DNA of 48,651 nucleotides from Betaproteobacteria bacterium HGW-Betaproteobacteria-6. GTDB taxonomy: Bacteria; Pseudomonadota; Gammaproteobacteria; Burkholderiales; Rhodocyclaceae. Shown here in pieces: positions 8,311 to 17,869 of this stretch. The stretch covers positions 1 through 48,651 of the forward strand of contig PHCF01000019.1 in assembly GCA_002842145.1 (NCBI GenBank). The letters are read 5' to 3'. Position numbers and translations under genes: made by a program. Each line of letters opens with the position of its first letter. The first letter of the stretch is position 1. Under the pieces are notes generated by a model. It had not been told where the DNA came from and searched no databases. It saw only the letters and a program-made list of their open reading frames with translations.

Positions 8311-8377
8311 TGTTCCCCCGCCAGCGGGAACCGAAGAAAAGCAAAGCACGGAATCCCCGACTGCACGGGGGTTCCGT
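8311..8377 (+). other. Two hairpins in the gcvH-gcvP spacer
   Basis: GTTCCC (8311-8316) pairs with GGGAAC (8325-8330). A longer imperfect stem follows, CGGAATCCCC (about 8350-8359) with GGGGGTTCCG (about 8368-8377), with an 8-nt loop. No T-run follows either one, so they look like mRNA processing or stability structures rather than terminators. Confidence 0.5.
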
Positions 8378-8405
8378 ATTCAAGTATTTCCATGCAAGGA
8401 TTCCC

Positions 8406-11246
8406 ATGCCGTTGAATCTTCCCCTTTCCGCCCTTGAGCAGCACGACGAGTTCATTGGCCGCCATATCGGCCCGTGCGCAACCGAAATGGCCGCCATGCT
8501 GGCCGCCATCGGCGCCGACAGCCTCGAACAACTGATCGACCAGACCGTCCCCGCCGCCATCCGTCTGCCGGCCGATTTGCCGCTGCCCGCGCCGCGTCGC
8601 GAACACGAAGCCCTGGCCGATCTGAAGGCCATCGCCGGCAAGAACGTCGTCAACAAGTCGTGCATCGGCATGGGCTATTACGACACCCTGACGCCCAAGG
8701 TCATCGTCCGCAACGTGCTCGAAAACCCGGGCTGGTACACCGCCTACACGCCCTACCAGGCAGAGATCGCCCAGGGCCGCCTCGAAGCGCTGATGAATTT
8801 CCAGCAGATGGTCGTCGACCTGACCGGGCTGGAAATCGCCAACGCTTCGCTGCTCGACGAAGCCACCGCCGCCGCCGAAGCAATGACCATGGCGCGCCGT
8901 GTTTCCAAGTCGAAATCCAACCGTTTTCTGGTCGATGCCAACTGTTTCCCGCAGACCTTCGACGTCGTCAAGACCCGTGCCGGCTACTTCGGCTTCGAAT
9001 TGGTCATTGCTACGGTCAACCCGGAAAATGACCCAAAAATCGAAAGTGAAGACTTCTTCGGCGCCCTGCTCCAATACCCGGGCGACAACGGCGAAGTCCG
9101 CGATCTGACAGCCACCATCGCCGCCCTCAAGGCCAAGGGCACCACCGTTGCCGTCGCCTCCGACCTGATGGCGCTGGTCCTGCTCAAGTCGCCTGGCGCC
9201 ATGGGTGCCGACATCGCCCTCGGCTCGAGCCAGCGTTTCGGCATTCCGATGGGTTTCGGCGGCCCGCACGCTGCCTTCTTCGCCACCCGCGAAGCTTTTG
9301 TCCGCTCCATGCCGGGCCGCATCATCGGCCTGTCCAAGGATGCCCGCGGCAAGACCGCCTACCGCATGGCGCTGCAAACCCGCGAACAGCATATCCGCCG
9401 CGAGAAGGCCAATTCCAACATCTGTACCTCGCAGGTCCTGTTGGCCAACATGGCCGGCATGTACGCCGTCTACCACGGCGCCGAAGGCCTGCGCACCATC
9501 GCCGGCCGCATCCATCGATTGACTGCGATCCTGGCCGAGGGACTCAAGCGCGCCGGCATCAACCTGCTGACCAAGCAGTTCTACGACACCGTCCATTTCG
9601 ACCTCGGCGCCCGGGCTGAAACCGTTTATCTCGACGCCCTGGCAGCCGGCTACAACCTGCGCCGCGTCTCGGCCGGCGTGCTGGGTATTTCGCTCGACGA
9701 GACGACGACGCGCAACGATGTCGCCACGCTGTTCAAGCTGATCACCCAGGTCACGCTCGACATGGAGGTCATCGACGCCCAGGTCGCCGCCGCCGATTCC
9801 GCCCTGCCCGATGCACTGATCCGCAGCGACGCCGTTCTCCAGCATCCGGTGTTCAACACGCACCACACCGAACACGAGATGCTGCGTTACCTGAAGTCGC
9901 TGCAGAACAAGGATCTGGCCCTCGACCACTCGATGATCTCGCTCGGCTCGTGCACGATGAAGCTCAACGCGACCAGCGAGATGATCCCGGTCACCTGGCC
10001 GGAATTCGGCGGCCTGCACCCGTTCGCCCCGCGCGACCAGGCCGTTGGCTATCTGGAAATGATCGCCAGCCTGACCGACTGGCTCAAAACCGTCACCGGC
10101 TTCGACGCCATCTGCATGCAGCCGAACTCCGGCGCCCAGGGCGAATATGCCGGCATGGTGGCGATTGCCCGCTACCACGCCAGCCGCGGCGAAGCGCACC
10201 GCAACGTTTGCCTGATCCCCAAATCGGCCCATGGCACCAACCCGGCCACGGCCCAGATGGCCAACATGAAGGTCGTTGTCGTCGATTGCGATGAAAACGG
10301 CAACGTCGATGTCGCCGATCTCAAGGCCAAGGCCGAAGCGCACAAGGACGATCTCGCCTGCCTGATGATCACCTACCCGTCCACGCACGGCGTGTTCGAG
10401 GAAGCGGTCCGCGAAATCTGCGCCATCGTTCATGCCAACGGCGGCCAAGTGTACATGGACGGCGCCAACCTCAACGCCCAGGTCGGCCTGACCTCGCCCG
10501 GCTTCATCGGCGCCGACGTCAGCCACATGAACCTGCACAAGACCTTCGCCATCCCGCACGGCGGCGGCGGACCGGGCATGGGCCCGATCGGCCTCAAGGC
10601 CCATCTGGCGCCGTTCATGGCCGACCACGTCGTCCAGCCGACCGGCGACGCCGGCCGCGTCAATGCCGGCCAGGGCGCAGTCTCCGCCGCCCCCTTCGGT
10701 TCGGCTTCGATCCTGACCATCTCCTGGATGTACCTCGCCATGCTCGGCGGCGAAGGCGTCAAGAAGGCCACGCAAGTCGCCATCCTCAACGCCAACTACG
10801 TCGCCCAGCAGTTGAAGGCGCACTACCCCGTGCTCTACGTCGGCAAGAACACTGACATCGCCAAGCGCCTGATGGACTACGGCTTCCACGCGCCAACAGT
10901 ATCCTTCCCGGTGGCCGGGACGATCATGGTCGAGCCGACGGAGTCCGAATCGAAGGCCGAACTGGACCGCTTCATCGCAGCCCTGGTCAGCATCCGTGAG
11001 GAAATCCGCCAGATCGAAAATGGCGTCTGGTCGGCCGACAACAACCCGCTCAAGAATGCCCCGCATTCACAGGCGGATGTTATCGACGGCGACTGGAAGC
11101 ACCCGTACAGCCGCGAGCAAGCCGTCTTCCCGCTGCCCTGGGTGGCGGCCAACAAGTTCTGGCCGAGCGTCAATCGCATCGACGATGTGTACGGCGACCG
11201 CAACCTGAACTGCGCCTGTCCGCCGATGGAAGCGTACGAGAGCTGA
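8406..11246 (+). CDS. gcvP: Glycine dehydrogenase (decarboxylating), P protein
   Basis: 946 residues from ATG 8406 (AAGGA 5 bases upstream; the in-frame ATG at 8310 lies in the spacer). It is the single-chain P protein with two aminotransferase-like halves. The PLP-binding lysine is Lys712 in [16 protein letters not shown]. It decarboxylates glycine and loads the aminomethyl group onto lipoyl-GcvH. Residues about 201-214 ([13 protein letters not shown] region) are encoded by a dispersed repeat copy at 9006-9048; from memory of E. coli GcvP this segment is a few residues longer here. The stop overlaps the next start (TGATG). Confidence 0.96.
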   Translation: MPLNLPLSALEQHDEFIGRHIGPCATEMAAMLAAIGADSLEQLIDQTVPAAIRLPADLPLPAPRREHEALADLKAIAGKNVVNKSCIGMGYYDTLTPKVIVRNVLENPGWYTAYTPYQAEIAQGRLEALMNFQQMVVDLTGLEIANASLLDEATAAAEAMTMARRVSKSKSNRFLVDANCFPQTFDVVKTRAGYFGFELVIATVNPENDPKIESEDFFGALLQYPGDNGEVRDLTATIAALKAKGTTVAVASDLMALVLLKSPGAMGADIALGSSQRFGIPMGFGGPHAAFFATREAFVRSMPGRIIGLSKDARGKTAYRMALQTREQHIRREKANSNICTSQVLLANMAGMYAVYHGAEGLRTIAGRIHRLTAILAEGLKRAGINLLTKQFYDTVHFDLGARAETVYLDALAAGYNLRRVSAGVLGISLDETTTRNDVATLFKLITQVTLDMEVIDAQVAAADSALPDALIRSDAVLQHPVFNTHHTEHEMLRYLKSLQNKDLALDHSMISLGSCTMKLNATSEMIPVTWPEFGGLHPFAPRDQAVGYLEMIASLTDWLKTVTGFDAICMQPNSGAQGEYAGMVAIARYHASRGEAHRNVCLIPKSAHGTNPATAQMANMKVVVVDCDENGNVDVADLKAKAEAHKDDLACLMITYPSTHGVFEEAVREICAIVHANGGQVYMDGANLNAQVGLTSPGFIGADVSHMNLHKTFAIPHGGGGPGMGPIGLKAHLAPFMADHVVQPTGDAGRVNAGQGAVSAAPFGSASILTISWMYLAMLGGEGVKKATQVAILNANYVAQQLKAHYPVLYVGKNTDIAKRLMDYGFHAPTVSFPVAGTIMVEPTESESKAELDRFIAALVSIREEIRQIENGVWSADNNPLKNAPHSQADVIDGDWKHPYSREQAVFPLPWVAANKFWPSVNRIDDVYGDRNLNCACPPMEAYES
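9006..9048 (+). repeat. Dispersed ~43-bp repeat, copy B (inside gcvP)
   Basis: Begins attgctacggtcaaccc, then ggaaaatgacccaaaaat and cgaaag. It reads in the coding direction as [14 protein letters not shown] within GcvP, a variable loop of the protein. The 3' hairpin arm is degraded. Confidence 0.65.
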
Positions 11247-11833
11247 TGACAGTCGATCTCTCTGCCATCGCCAAATGGCCCAACGTCCCCGCCTGTTACG
11301 ACTGGTTGTCGCTCGACCGGCGGGGCGACTGGCGATTGCAGGGAGAGCGCGTGACACACAGCGGCCTGATCCAGTTCATCAACCGGCAGTACGGTTGCGA
11401 CGAGTCAGGCTGCTGGTTTCTGCAAAACGGCCCGCAACGGGTTTTCGTTGAACTGGCCTACACGCCGTGGGTCTTCCGCCGCGAAGGCGAATCCTTCATC
11501 AGCCATACCGGCGCACCGGCCGGCGAAATCAAGGCCATTTACCTCGACGAAGAAGGCAGCATCCTGCTCGAAACGAGCCTGGGTATCGGCCTGCTCGATG
11601 ACCGCGATTTGCCTGCTTTTCTCGACCAATGTCGCCAGACGGCAAATGCTACGGTCGACGAGAAAAACTGGTTAAAAATGATGTCCGGTGAAGCCATAGC
11701 CGATATCAACTGGTCCTGTTTGCCATTGCAAACCATCCATCGACAGGATGTCGCCGAGCGTTTCAATTTCCAGCCGAATCCCCGCCCCACAGGCGAATAC
11801 AGTGACACCACTGGTCGCGCGCCTGCCAAGTGA
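11246..11833 (+). CDS. Conserved-looking protein of unknown function coupled to gcvP
   Basis: 195 residues whose ATG shares a base with the gcvP stop, so it is very probably translationally coupled. It has no signal peptide or membrane segment. It begins with an AIAKWPNVPACYDWLSLDRRG segment, has a central FVELAYTPWVFRR strand pattern, is rich in Trp and acidic residues, and ends with a polar tail. I do not recognise a catalytic motif. Its place at the end of the glycine operon suggests a role connected with glycine cleavage or one-carbon flux, but that is context only. Confidence 0.75.
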   Translation: MTVDLSAIAKWPNVPACYDWLSLDRRGDWRLQGERVTHSGLIQFINRQYGCDESGCWFLQNGPQRVFVELAYTPWVFRREGESFISHTGAPAGEIKAIYLDEEGSILLETSLGIGLLDDRDLPAFLDQCRQTANATVDEKNWLKMMSGEAIADINWSCLPLQTIHRQDVAERFNFQPNPRPTGEYSDTTGRAPAK

Positions 11834-11855
11834 CGGTAGACACTCTGCGCTAACA

Positions 11856-14057
11856 TCAGCGCGGCGCGAAGGCAATTTCCTGCTTCGCTTCTGTCATTCC
11901 CTTGCGCAGCCGGACGGTGAACCAGAAAGTACTGCCCTGCCCCACGACGCTCTCTGCACCGGCTTCCCCCCCCATCAATTCGGCCAGCTTCCGGGTTAAG
12001 GCAAGACCGAGGCCAGTGCCGCCATACTTGCGCGTCGTGCTGTTGTCGGCCTGCTCGAACGAGGAAAAAAGTCGGCTCATGGCCTCTGGTGCCACACCAA
12101 TGCCTGTGTCCTTGACAGCGAAGCAGATCAAAACGCTATCGTTCGATTCCTCTTTAATGCGGGCTTGCAGGGTAATGGCGCCGGCTTCGGTGAATTTAAC
12201 CGCGTTGGAGGCATAGTTGAGTAGCGCCTGCTGAAGGCGGACCGGGTCACCGACAAGCGGCTTGGGCATGCAGTCAATATCCGTTTTCAGCACCAGATGC
12301 TTTCCTTGGGCACTATCGCGCACCATTGATTCGACATTGTCGATTACGCTTTCAACACTGACCGGGCATTCCTCCAATTCAAATTTACCTGCCTCTATCT
12401 TGGAAAGTTCCAGGACGGCATTCAGAATCTTCAGCAAATGCTCGCTTGCCGCTTCGAGCTTGCTCATTCGGTCGCTTTGCTCCGGCCTAAGCCCGCCCAT
12501 CCGTATCAGGTGTGCCATGCCCATGATGGCGTTCAAAGGTGTTCTGATTTCGTGGCTCATGTTGGCGAGGAAAGCGCTCTTGGCCAAGTTGGCTGCTTCG
12601 GCAGCGGCCTTGGCGGCGATTAACGCCTGATCGGCAATCTTACGCAGCGTGATGTCCTGAACCGTTCCAATCATCCGTTTCGCCTTGCCGTACTCATCGA
12701 AGAACACTTCGCCCATGCCATGGATGTATCGCTCCTCGCCATCGGGACGAATGATGCGGTGCTCACAATCGTAACAACCGGTGCCCAACAGGGCTTGATC
12801 AAGCAATTCATCCACCAATGGCATGTCGTCTGGGTGAACAGCCTGGTGAAAGATTTCGTAGCTCGGCTGAATGGTCCGCGGTTCCAATCCCCACAGCCGA
12901 TAGTGCTCGTCAGACCACCATAACTCGCCGCTGACAGGATTCCAGTCGAAGCTGCCAACATGGGCGACCGTCTGGGCTTGCCGCAAGCGTTCTTCGCTTT
13001 CCTGAATTTCCCGCTGGGTATGCTCACGCGCACGCCTTATGCTAACGCGCCACGACAACCATAGCTGGATCACGAGGCCGCCAAGAGCCAAGGCGACAAA
13101 CTTAAGTAGTTTGTCATTCAAGCGATCTTGGGACAGATTCTGCATGCTGTCCGTAGCTATCAACTCCAGACCATAATCAAGCCGTTGTCTTGAAAGCAGG
13201 ATGGGGTCGGTCTGGTTCGGCAGTTGATGTAGCAGGGGATATGTTCCTGCTTCCCATGACAAAACGGGCAACAGGAAAAGTCCACTGGACTTGTAACGCG
13301 CCTGTTGCTGCGGCGGCGTCAGTCGATCGACGGTATTCCCGGCAAGCGTCTTTAATTCAAGCCTTTTGTCATACGCTTGGACAATGACGCCATATTCATC
13401 AACCAACAAAGAATTCGCACTTCTCACCCAGGGCTCGAGCTGTTCGAGGTTAATTTTTGCGACTGCTACCCCCAGCAATCGTTCTTTATCCCGAATGGCC
13501 GTACTGAAGAAGAGTCCCGGCTTGTTGGTAATTCGCCCCATGGCATATTGGTAACCACTGCCGTGCTTGAGGGCATTCGTATAGTAGTCGCGGGACTTGT
13601 AGTCTGATCCGATAAAGCTGGTGTCGGTATCTGCATTACTCGAAAGCAAGCATTTTCCCGAGGCGTCCAGGACATAGATCACATCTGCTTTTGTGTAGCC
13701 AACCAACTTGGCAAGGTATGAATTGATCTTTTTAAAATCCTGATCCGCAGACCATTGCCGCCGGCGGTCGTCCTTGGAAAGCGTGGCTGACTCTGCGATC
13801 ACCTTGGATGAAGCCAGTGCCCGCAGGACACTGGTTTCGCTACCAAGAGACTCTGGAATGTGATGAATCTCTTTCAGGAAGGAGACAATTTGTTGCGCTT
13901 GGTAGAAAGCTTTGTCATTCAGCTCTGCGGACATGCCTTGAGACAAAGCGTCAACTTTTTGCTCCGCCCACAACCGGGCCATCTGCCAGGAGCCGACTAA
14001 CCACACAAGCGATATACCAATCGAGAGTACAAAAACTCTCTTGCTTGTCATCCTCAT
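11856..14057 (-). CDS. Membrane sensor histidine kinase with periplasmic Cache-like and PAS domains
   Basis: 733 residues. Transmembrane helix 1 is near 9-28, followed by a periplasmic double-Cache-like sensor (about 30-310), helix 2 (about 318-336), a PAS domain with PAC motif (about 355-470), a HisKA domain with [14 protein letters not shown] (phospho-acceptor His502), and an HATPase domain with the N box [13 protein letters not shown] and the G boxes DTGIGV and [13 protein letters not shown]. There is no receiver domain and no response regulator beside it, so its partner is encoded elsewhere. The Cache domain suggests sensing a small periplasmic ligand. Confidence 0.92.
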   Translation of the reverse strand: MRMTSKRVFVLSIGISLVWLVGSWQMARLWAEQKVDALSQGMSAELNDKAFYQAQQIVSFLKEIHHIPESLGSETSVLRALASSKVIAESATLSKDDRRRQWSADQDFKKINSYLAKLVGYTKADVIYVLDASGKCLLSSNADTDTSFIGSDYKSRDYYTNALKHGSGYQYAMGRITNKPGLFFSTAIRDKERLLGVAVAKINLEQLEPWVRSANSLLVDEYGVIVQAYDKRLELKTLAGNTVDRLTPPQQQARYKSSGLFLLPVLSWEAGTYPLLHQLPNQTDPILLSRQRLDYGLELIATDSMQNLSQDRLNDKLLKFVALALGGLVIQLWLSWRVSIRRAREHTQREIQESEERLRQAQTVAHVGSFDWNPVSGELWWSDEHYRLWGLEPRTIQPSYEIFHQAVHPDDMPLVDELLDQALLGTGCYDCEHRIIRPDGEERYIHGMGEVFFDEYGKAKRMIGTVQDITLRKIADQALIAAKAAAEAANLAKSAFLANMSHEIRTPLNAIMGMAHLIRMGGLRPEQSDRMSKLEAASEHLLKILNAVLELSKIEAGKFELEECPVSVESVIDNVESMVRDSAQGKHLVLKTDIDCMPKPLVGDPVRLQQALLNYASNAVKFTEAGAITLQARIKEESNDSVLICFAVKDTGIGVAPEAMSRLFSSFEQADNSTTRKYGGTGLGLALTRKLAELMGGEAGAESVVGQGSTFWFTVRLRKGMTEAKQEIAFAPR

Positions 14058-14538
14058 CCAATACTCCCCGCGAGTGTAAGCCCGTCAACAAACCACCGAG
14101 AATTATTTGCCCCGCCAAACAATTTACAGATATTACGATTTTAGCATATTAAATATTTTTTAGTGCATACTACCTAAGCACATATGCTTTGGCCTTACCC
14201 CGCAGAAATCGGGGTCAGCCTAATGGCAAACATGGAGAAAAGTGACTGGTTGCAGTTGGTAAATCCCTCCCTGCGCGGCAGAGAAAACCCTTCGTAGTGG
14301 CCAATCTAAAGCCAAGCGGAGATAGGCAAGAGCACCACCAAGGATTAGAAAAACTCATTCAAAGCCAGCTCAGGCCAAGGCTATGGCCCATCACCTGCCC
14401 ACAAGAACGACTGCTGGACGCCAATACCTGTTGTTTTACCCCAGACTCATCGAACAGCCCGATTGGGCAAGTCTGCGCTCTTTCCGCTACTGACTGGCAG
14501 GTGTGAATCATGACTATCTGCCATGTATCACGCCTAAC
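14058..14538. other. 481-bp spacer without a supported gene
   Basis: The first 110 bases are AT-rich and lie directly upstream of the sensor kinase, so its promoter is probably there. ACCCCG and CGGGGT (about 14197-14215) could form a 6-bp hairpin. A 69-codon plus-strand frame at 14297-14506 has no start signal, domain or codon bias that I can support. No tRNA or IS end is visible. Confidence 0.55.
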
Positions 14539-15534
14539 TCAATCAGTGCCGTGAGCAACTTGCCAGGCGGAGATTTCCGGCAATGCTACCGCCGCATCGT
14601 CCATCAAGGCCGCATTGGCCTGCTGCAGCAACTTGCGCTGGCGTGCATTGAGTTTCGCTGGGAAAACCGGCTCAAGATCGACGATCAGATCGCCGGGCTG
14701 ACTACGCCCCCGCCCTGGATAGCCCTTGCCGACCAACCGTAGCTGCCGCCGCTCGGGATTGCCAGCATCCAGAGCATGCCCGAAGACGCCATGCAGAGAC
14801 GGTAATTCGATTTCCGCCCCAGCAATCATCGCCAGCGCGCTGACCGGCATCCTGCAGTACAGGTCACGGCCGTCCAACCGGAACAGCGGGTGCGAGCGAA
14901 TGACCAGTGTCAGATACAGGTCACCAGCCTGCAATTCATCGTCGCCCGGCTCCCCCTGCCCGGCCAGTCGCAGTTCGTCGCCTGGCAGCATGCCGTGCGG
15001 CACGCGAATTTCGAGGCTGACGTCTGCCAGTTCCCGACCGCTGCCGCCACAATCCTTGCAAACCCGCTCGGTAAACAGCCCCCTCCCACCGCATTCCTCG
15101 CAACGCACGAGATTGCGTTTGGCGTCATGTACACGGCCGCTGCCATGACAGGCGCTACAAAAGCGCGTCCTGGACATGCCGTGCTCCCCCGTACCGTCGC
15201 AGGTCGGGCAGTCCTTGCCGCGCGCGTAGTGCACTGTCTTGTGGCAGCCGGCGGCGGCCTCTTCGAGGCTGATTTCAAGGTTGAGGTGAATATCGGCGGC
15301 CCGTGCCGCCGCTTCCGTTTCCTCCGGCGCAGCATCGGCCTCTTCGTCTTCCAGATCATCGCCGGCCAGCAAGCGCTCGTAGGCGGCGCCAATCTCCTTG
15401 AAACGCTCCGTCGCGTGCGGATGATCGCTGCGATCAGGGTGCCAGCGCATGGCCAGCCGCCGATAGGCGCGCTTCAGCTCAGCCGGCGTCGCGCCGGGCG
15501 AAACACCGAGAATGTCATGAGGATCGGAATTCAT
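14539..15534 (-). CDS. DnaJ-like co-chaperone with an acidic linker in place of the G/F region
   Basis: 331 residues from ATG 15534 (an ATG at 15543 adds three residues). The J domain has HPD in MRWHPDRSD, which stimulates DnaK ATPase. A zinc-binding domain has four CxxCxGxG repeats: CPTCDGTGE, CSACHGSGR, CEECGGRGL and CKDCGGSGR. Two C-terminal beta domains follow. The usual Gly/Phe-rich linker is absent; an acidic stretch (DLEDEEADAAPEETEA) stands there. At about 330 residues it is shorter than canonical DnaJ (about 375), so it is probably a second, specialised DnaJ. A TATAAT box at 15637-15642 is a possible -10. Confidence 0.88.
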   Translation of the reverse strand: MNSDPHDILGVSPGATPAELKRAYRRLAMRWHPDRSDHPHATERFKEIGAAYERLLAGDDLEDEEADAAPEETEAAARAADIHLNLEISLEEAAAGCHKTVHYARGKDCPTCDGTGEHGMSRTRFCSACHGSGRVHDAKRNLVRCEECGGRGLFTERVCKDCGGSGRELADVSLEIRVPHGMLPGDELRLAGQGEPGDDELQAGDLYLTLVIRSHPLFRLDGRDLYCRMPVSALAMIAGAEIELPSLHGVFGHALDAGNPERRQLRLVGKGYPGRGRSQPGDLIVDLEPVFPAKLNARQRKLLQQANAALMDDAAVALPEISAWQVAHGTD

Positions 15535-15703
15535 TGACTGCATGGACCAGGCTGCCCCTCAACAACGCAAAACCGCCGATGCGCCTTGGGGCGAAAGCCC
15601 GAACAGACCGCAATTCGCAGGGCACAGAAGGGCGCCATTATAAAAGACCCGGCCGCGATTCCAGCGGCTTGGCAAAAATAGCGCAGGGCCGGCGCACAAT
15701 ACC

Positions 15704-17137
15704 TCAGTAGGCGCTCGCGTCCTTGAAGACCAGCCAGACAGTACGGAAAATAATGTAGATATCGAGATTCAGCGACCAGTTGCGCAGGTATTCGAGATCA
15801 TAGTCGATACGCGCCTGCATCTTGTCCAGGGTTTCCGTCTCGCCTCGGTAGCCGTTCACCTGTGCCCAGCCCGTAATACCGGGCTTGACCTTGTGGCGGA
15901 CCATGTAACCCCTGATCAACTTGCGGTACATCTCGTTGTGCGCCACCGCATGCGGCCGCGGACCGACAATGCTCATACGCCCCTGCAGAACGTTCACGAA
16001 CTGCGGCAACTCGTCCAGCGAAGTCCGGCGCAGGATGCCGCCTACCCGCGTCACCCGGGCATCGCCCTTGCGCGCCTGGGGAACGTTCGGGCCGTCCTCG
16101 CAGACGCTCATCGAACGAAACTTGTAAACCATGATTTCTTCGCCATCGAGACCATAGCGGCGTTGCTTGAAGATGATCGGACCAGGCGAACTCAGCCTGA
16201 CCAGCAAGGCAACGACGAGCAGGACCGGCGAAATCAGGATCAGTATCGACAGCGAAAGAACAACGTCCCCCAACCTTTTGACAATCCCGTTCAAGCCGGA
16301 AAATGGTGTGTCGCAGACGGCAACCACCGGCACTCGCCCAACTGCGTCCATACGCGCCTGGATCAAGTCGGTGACGAAAATATCGGGGACGAAATACACA
16401 GAAGCCGTCGTGTCGTTCAAGGACTCCAGCAAGGAAAGAATCCGTGGCTGGGTGGCCATCGGCAAGGCGAGGTAGATCAAATCTATCCGGTTCTCCTTGA
16501 CGTAGTCGGCCACCTCGGTAAAGCACCCGATCAACCGGCTGTTGCCCATCTCCAGCCGGTCGATGTCGCGATCGTCGAAATAGCCGTTGAGCTTGATGCC
16601 CTGCATCGGGTGAGCATCGATCTCGGCGGCCAGGTGACGCCCCAATTCGTTGCAGCCGACCACCACGGCCCGTTTTGGAAAACCGTTGGCAGCGAGCACA
16701 GCAGGCATCGTGACGCGAAACAGAAAATGGCTGGCCAGTTGCGCGGCAGGCGCCATCCACAACCAGTTGAACAACACCTCTTCCGGGAAATGCGTATATA
16801 GCCCGGTGGCCAACCCAAAGAAGACAAGAAGGGCTGAAACGCCCAGCCAGCCGAAAAGCACTTCGCGGACACTACCCCGCACGGTTTCCTGAATCAGGCT
16901 CTTGCCTGGAAAGGTCAGCGAGAAAACCAGCACGCCAAGCACCGCGTAATTGGCGTACTGATCGTCACGAAACCAGAACATCAAGCCGAACAGCGTAACC
17001 AGAACCGACAGCGGATCGACCAGCGACTCAAAAAGCCGAAACAATGCACCGCCAACCCGTTCCATTCCAAAAAAGGGACGATTCGCGGCAACGCCGCCGA
17101 AGCGCGAGGTAGACAGCATGTTCATGGCATCAATCAC
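15704..17137 (-). CDS. Undecaprenyl-phosphate sugar phosphotransferase (WcaJ/EpsB type)
   Basis: 477 residues. The N-terminal half has four or five transmembrane helices and a nucleotide-binding-like fold with RAVVVGCNELGRHLAA; the C-terminal half is the bacterial sugar transferase domain with KFRSMSV, RRTSLDELPQFVNVLQG, MSIVGPRPHAVAHN and HKVKPGITGWAQVNG. Enzymes of this family put the first sugar-1-phosphate, usually glucose, on undecaprenyl phosphate and so start the repeat unit. It is the last gene of the exopolysaccharide locus, 364 bp from vanZ, and may have its own promoter. MLSTSRFGG at 17119 is an alternative start. Confidence 0.93.
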   Translation of the reverse strand: MIDAMNMLSTSRFGGVAANRPFFGMERVGGALFRLFESLVDPLSVLVTLFGLMFWFRDDQYANYAVLGVLVFSLTFPGKSLIQETVRGSVREVLFGWLGVSALLVFFGLATGLYTHFPEEVLFNWLWMAPAAQLASHFLFRVTMPAVLAANGFPKRAVVVGCNELGRHLAAEIDAHPMQGIKLNGYFDDRDIDRLEMGNSRLIGCFTEVADYVKENRIDLIYLALPMATQPRILSLLESLNDTTASVYFVPDIFVTDLIQARMDAVGRVPVVAVCDTPFSGLNGIVKRLGDVVLSLSILILISPVLLVVALLVRLSSPGPIIFKQRRYGLDGEEIMVYKFRSMSVCEDGPNVPQARKGDARVTRVGGILRRTSLDELPQFVNVLQGRMSIVGPRPHAVAHNEMYRKLIRGYMVRHKVKPGITGWAQVNGYRGETETLDKMQARIDYDLEYLRNWSLNLDIYIIFRTVWLVFKDASAY

Positions 17138-17501
17138 GGGTTATATTGAATTTGCATACAAACCGAATTGTATACCAAACGCAAGAAAATGCCGCGCTGC
17201 AGCAATAAACTAAAGCAAGCTAATTCGGTGCATAAACGGCCAATTGAAGCCAACTTTCAGGCTTAAATTACCCCACCATCAAACTTGACATATGCATCAA
17301 TATAAAATATTTGTTAAATAAATATTAAAAACAAACGGCACATACCCATAACTCGATTAAATTAAATACATCATCCTTGCTGCCCCTGTGGCAAAAGGAT
17401 TTAACTTTCCAAATGGACAATCCGCAGATCAATGAGCCCGAGCGGACAAGCTCCCGCGAAGCACGCTGAAACGCGCGACGGTTTTACTTGAACGATAAGT
17501 G
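17138..17501. other. AT-rich spacer between vanZ and the initiating sugar transferase gene
   Basis: No gene is supported in this 364-bp stretch. It is clearly AT-richer than its neighbours and includes an inverted repeat AATATTT / AAATATT (17306-17312 and 17320-17326). On the minus strand a TACAAT box (17167-17172) about 30 bases before the sugar transferase ATG could be a -10, but no good -35 lies at the right distance. It probably carries a regulated promoter for that gene. Confidence 0.5.
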
Positions 17502-17858
17502 CTAGCGATGCCGCCACCAGGCGGCCAGTGCTACGCCGCATAGCCCGGCCAGCCAGTCCTCCAGCCCGGGCTGACGACCCGGTAGGAACATCTGGTGAAA
17601 TTCATCTGCCGCTGAAATCAGCAGTGGAATCATCAACGCCAGCCAGAGCGGCAGGACCAGGGCGCTGTCCAGAATCAGGAAGAAACTGCCGAACACCACA
17701 AAATGCGCCAATTTGTCGAACGGCACGGGTACTAGCCCCACGGCAAAGGGCTGCTCGCCGAGTACGAACAGCGCGCCAACGCCAAGCAGGCCGGCCAGCA
17801 GCCAGCTATAGCTGCGCACCAAGGACTGATTCGCGGTCAAGCCTTCTGCGTTCCTCAA
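17502..17858 (-). CDS. VanZ-like family membrane protein
   Basis: 118 residues with four predicted transmembrane helices. The motif PFDKLAHFVVFGSFF and the C-terminal DEFHQMFLPGRQPGLEDWLAG are the two conserved blocks of the VanZ-like family. VanZ homologues occur repeatedly in exosortase and exopolysaccharide loci; their activity is not established. It lies 11 bp after manC and is probably co-transcribed with it. Confidence 0.88.
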   Translation of the reverse strand: MRNAEGLTANQSLVRSYSWLLAGLLGVGALFVLGEQPFAVGLVPVPFDKLAHFVVFGSFFLILDSALVLPLWLALMIPLLISAADEFHQMFLPGRQPGLEDWLAGLCGVALAAWWRHR

Positions 17859-17869
17859 AGGGCTACTGC

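Noticed and set aside
8217-11066. 949-codon open frame antisense to gcvP
   Set aside because: It mirrors a highly biased, GC-rich gene; its composition is that of a codon shadow (repeated Gly, Ala, Asp, Val, Gln, His) and no domain is visible. gcvP is certain on the other strand.
11649-11692. Weak repeat-like stretch (tgctacggtcgacgag) in the gene after gcvP
   Set aside because: Head differs at key positions, and neither the gcccaaaa core nor the tail is recognisable.
14297-14506. 69-codon plus-strand ORF between the kinase and the dnaJ-like gene
   Set aside because: No ribosome binding site, domain or plausible composition; it appears random.
17167-17195. Sigma-54 promoter upstream of the sugar transferase
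   Set aside because: A GGCAT...TTGC arrangement exists, but GG and GC are 9 bases apart rather than 10, and the flanks are poor.
17285-17312. TTGACA followed by AT-rich bases as a plus-strand promoter
   Set aside because: A perfect -35 but no acceptable -10 at 16-18 bp, and no plus-strand gene follows.
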